Part shown: piece by piece, positions 62,313-64,000 of the stretch
Layout: each line of letters starts with the position of its first letter
Numbering within the stretch: the first letter of the stretch is position 1
Origin: Bradyrhizobium elkanii WSM2783
Lineage (GTDB): Bacteria; Pseudomonadota; Alphaproteobacteria; Rhizobiales; Xanthobacteraceae
Length of the DNA: 64,000 nucleotides
Direction: 5' to 3'
Assembly (NCBI RefSeq): GCF_000472865.1
Contig: NZ_AXAP01000030.1
Span: forward strand, 1-64,000
The notes under the pieces: generated by a model
What the model saw: the letters and a program-made list of their open reading frames with translations, nothing else
What the model was told of the DNA's origin: nothing
Databases searched by the model: none
Made by a program: the position numbers and the translations under genes

Positions 62313-62399
62313 AGCGTTTGCGAGCGAAGCATGCCCTCGGACTTGATCCGAGGGTGGACGCCGGTTCGCGTCAAGGAAACGCGTCAAAAAGAAATCTTA
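62313..62399. repeat. Chimaeric dispersed repeat, inverted relative to 13151-13257
   Basis: Read in reverse the segment has TTTTTGACGCGTTTCCTTGA then CGCGAACCGG and CTTCGCTCGCAAACGCTT, the pattern of the right half of 13151-13257. The middle has been replaced by CCCTCGGATCAAGTCCGAGG, itself a perfect hairpin. Confidence 0.6.
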
Positions 62400-62464
62400 C
62401 GCCCCTCTGTCTTTAAGGAGCCGATCGCCGCAGGACGATCGGCACCTTCGAGAAGCCTTGCCTC

Positions 62465-62728
62465 CTACTTCGCCTCGCCGGCGTGCATGGCCTTGTTCAA
62501 ATGCGCCGCGCACACGCCCATCTTGCCACCGAGCAGAGCGTCCTGGGCTTGGGCAATCTCCTTTTGCGCCACGATTTTGCCTGGACCGTCCGCCATGTTC
62601 TCGACCATAGATTCAGTCTTGGTGAGATTGTCGCCGCTGCAGCCGGCGCTCACCTTGGCGGCGTGGGCAGGAATGGCCGCGTAAGCAATGGCAGCCATCG
62701 CAGTCGCTGCAATCAGTTTGTTGCGCAT
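62465..62728 (-). CDS. Small secreted cysteine-containing protein
   Basis: The 87-residue precursor has a signal peptide (about 1-23, ending AHAA) and a helical mature part with two cysteines (SAGCSGDNLTKTES and GVCAAHLNKAMHAG) that could pair. The function is unknown. A minus-strand repeat is downstream. Confidence 0.7.
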   Translation of the reverse strand: MRNKLIAATAMAAIAYAAIPAHAAKVSAGCSGDNLTKTESMVENMADGPGKIVAQKEIAQAQDALLGGKMGVCAAHLNKAMHAGEAK

Positions 62729-63560
62729 AGTATTTTCCCCATTTCCGTCTTCTTTGAACGGAAGCCGACGTCATTGCCGGAATCCGTGACAGCGATTGTT
62801 CGCTCATCATCGAAAAGTTCAGAATGAATTCCGCGCGATAGAGATGTGATCGACGCTGCGAGCAAAGCACGCATGCGTTGCATCGATTTTTCATTACAGC
62901 CCGGTAAGGAAACGCCGCGTAAGCGATCGTTGCCGCTAGCCCGGTGCAACGTGCCGTCTCCTCTCCTCACGAACCGAATTCCCGCGGACCGGGAACTGCG
63001 GGTTCAGCGTCGGCGACGAGCCCTTCGGGTTGCGAACATCCTTGGGTGACTACGCTGAGGGGTGGACGGTCTGCCAGACGATGATCCTGCGCCTGGCTTC
63101 GGGCGCGCGGTCCGACGCCAACTCCTAGATGGTGAAGGAATGTTCTTCTAAATCTGCGCCAGAAGAAATGATTTTCATTTCATTTCTAAGCGGCGCATGC
63201 GAATCACGCATGAGAAGCGAGCCCTTGTGAGTTGGCCTCTGCATGACACCAATCGGGTTTCAACGTTTGATTTCGGCACTGATAGCCACGACATGCTTTA
63301 GGGGCGACAGAGACGCTATTCTTGTAACAAGCCAGTGATTTTACGCGCCTTTTCTGATCTCCGACAGGCCTCACACCGGGGGCGCCCGCGCCTTCTCGGG
63401 CAGCCCCATGAAGGGTTAATCGACCCTTACTTTGTCATGCATTTTTCACTTAGCTGCATCGCAACATAAGCGCTACCGCACCGCATCAACTCAACTTATG
63501 TTCACTTCATCAACGATGACGCGTGCCGAAACGCTGAATCGTAATTTCTAGGAGACTACC
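62729..63560. other. Long intergenic region, no gene recognised
   Basis: I see no convincing coding frame, tRNA or perfect repeat in these 832 bases. AT-rich tracts near 63160-63180 and 63430-63520 are promoter-like, and the last one probably drives the DUF1127 gene. Small RNAs cannot be excluded. Confidence 0.4.
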
Positions 63561-63713
63561 ATGTTACTCTCGCTCATCCGCATGATCCGGGCTTTCCGGG
63601 ATTATCAGCGTAATGTTGCCGAGCTGTCGCAGCTTAGCGATCGCGAGCTGGCGGACATCGGCCTCGATCGCTCCGATATCCCGCGCGTCGCCTCTGGGCA
63701 CTACAACGGCTGA
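63561..63713 (+). CDS. DUF1127 small protein
   Basis: The 50-residue product (ATG 63561, after TAGGAGA) has an N-terminal helix MLLSLIRMIRAFRDYQRNVA and the DUF1127 core LSQLSDRELADIGLDRSDI. Such YjiS-type proteins of Rhizobiales bind RNA or regulators and affect phosphate and carbon metabolism. It stands alone between its promoter region and a clear terminator. Confidence 0.88.
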   Translation: MLLSLIRMIRAFRDYQRNVAELSQLSDRELADIGLDRSDIPRVASGHYNG

Positions 63714-63741
63714 TCGTTCGTCAGCCCATCAGTGAACGGAT

Positions 63742-63767
63742 AACGCCCGCTACTTTACGCGGGCGTT
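63742..63767 (+). terminator. Intrinsic terminator after DUF1127 gene
   Basis: AACGCCCGC and GCGGGCGTT form a perfect 9-bp stem with an 8-base loop, followed by a moderately T-rich stretch. Confidence 0.82.
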
Positions 63768-63839
63768 CTCGTATTCTCTCCCCAGTTTCTCTGCCCGGTT
63801 TCAGATGCGCTCGCGGAAAAAACGCGCTAACCCTGCGCG

Positions 63840-64000
63840 ATGACCGCGACCAAACCTTTTCCAGATCCTGTCCACATCATCGGCGCCGGCCTTGCCGGTT
63901 CCGAAGCCGCTTGGCAGGTGGCGAGCGCCGGCGGGCGCGTGGTGCTGCACGAGATGCGCCCGCAACAGATGACCGAGGCTCATCGCACCGATGGCCTTGC
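63840..64000 (+). CDS. trmFO: Methylenetetrahydrofolate-tRNA-(uracil-5-)-methyltransferase, N-terminal part
   Basis: The first 53 codons run off the right edge. The FAD-binding loop VHIIGAGLAGSEAAWQVASA and the following VVLHEMRPQQMTEAHRTDGL match TrmFO, which makes m5U54 in tRNA using methylene-THF and FADH2. The wording EMRPxxxTxAHxTxxLAELVCSNS, whose beginning is present here, is specific for this family. Confidence 0.92.
   Translation, partial: MTATKPFPDPVHIIGAGLAGSEAAWQVASAGGRVVLHEMRPQQMTEAHRTDGL

Overview
The window looks like a piece of chromosome from a Bradyrhizobium-type alphaproteobacterium. It is GC-rich and carries an ndvC-ndvD-ndvB cluster for cyclic beta-(1,3),(1,6)-glucans, which is characteristic of Bradyrhizobium. 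It also has LexA boxes of the alphaproteobacterial GTTC-N7-GTTC type, several dispersed palindromic repeat families I associate with this family, and many small secreted or membrane proteins of the kind seen in Bradyrhizobium. No species can be fixed from the sequence alone.

Layout. 1-8.9 kb: edge of a transposase, glmU, an anchored SPOR-like protein, and the ndv cluster (NdvC, a membrane GH17 glucanase; NdvD, exported; NdvB, GH17 fused to a GT2 synthase). 9.0-16.1 kb: tRNA-Lys(TTT) with its promoter, then an accessory-looking stretch of very short genes, a MarR regulator, a frameshifted NTF2-like gene and a GreA-like factor. 16.3-24.6 kb: a CorC/HlyC-type CBS protein, a formyltransferase-like protein, two overlapping secreted-protein genes, RidA, an EamA transporter, a secreted metacaspase, an orphan BrnA-type antitoxin, CysK and a zinc-ribbon protein. 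24.6-27 kb: tgt, then a promoter, a threonine-rich leader peptide and a terminator/antiterminator ahead of asd, whose reading frame carries an internal amber codon. 27-35 kb: a TetR regulator with an unclaimed operator and possible small RNA, a PepSY protein, queA, two cyclophilins, coaD and kup. 35-40.9 kb: an apparent insertion between kup and gyrA with an aminotransferase, an AraC-type regulator and a complete benzoate/anthranilate-type dioxygenase. 41-49.1 kb: gyrA, ssb, an outer-membrane barrel protein and uvrA, with LexA boxes upstream of ssb and uvrA. 49-64 kb: a HAD phosphatase, a YVTN propeller and SRPBCC pair, tandem small ATPases (one frameshifted), a repeat cluster, a PPC-domain protein with an acyl-CoA synthetase, two mini-GNATs, a Tat-exported FAH protein, DUF3597, DUF2189, a lytic transglycosylase, DUF1127 and the start of trmFO.

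Functional themes are envelope and osmoadaptation (ndv genes, GlmU, transglycosylase, barrel protein, Kup), queuosine synthesis (QueA, Tgt), DNA repair (SSB, UvrA, GyrA), amino-acid supply (CysK, attenuated asd) and an acquired aromatic-ring dioxygenase. The most notable signals are the threonine-codon attenuator with an almost leaderless leader peptide, the amber codon in asd, the Tgt that lacks the usual zinc cysteines, short genes coupled by ATGA overlaps, and a nested-hairpin repeat at 54.2-54.7 kb. Positions, motifs and pairings were read by eye; no search or folding program was run.
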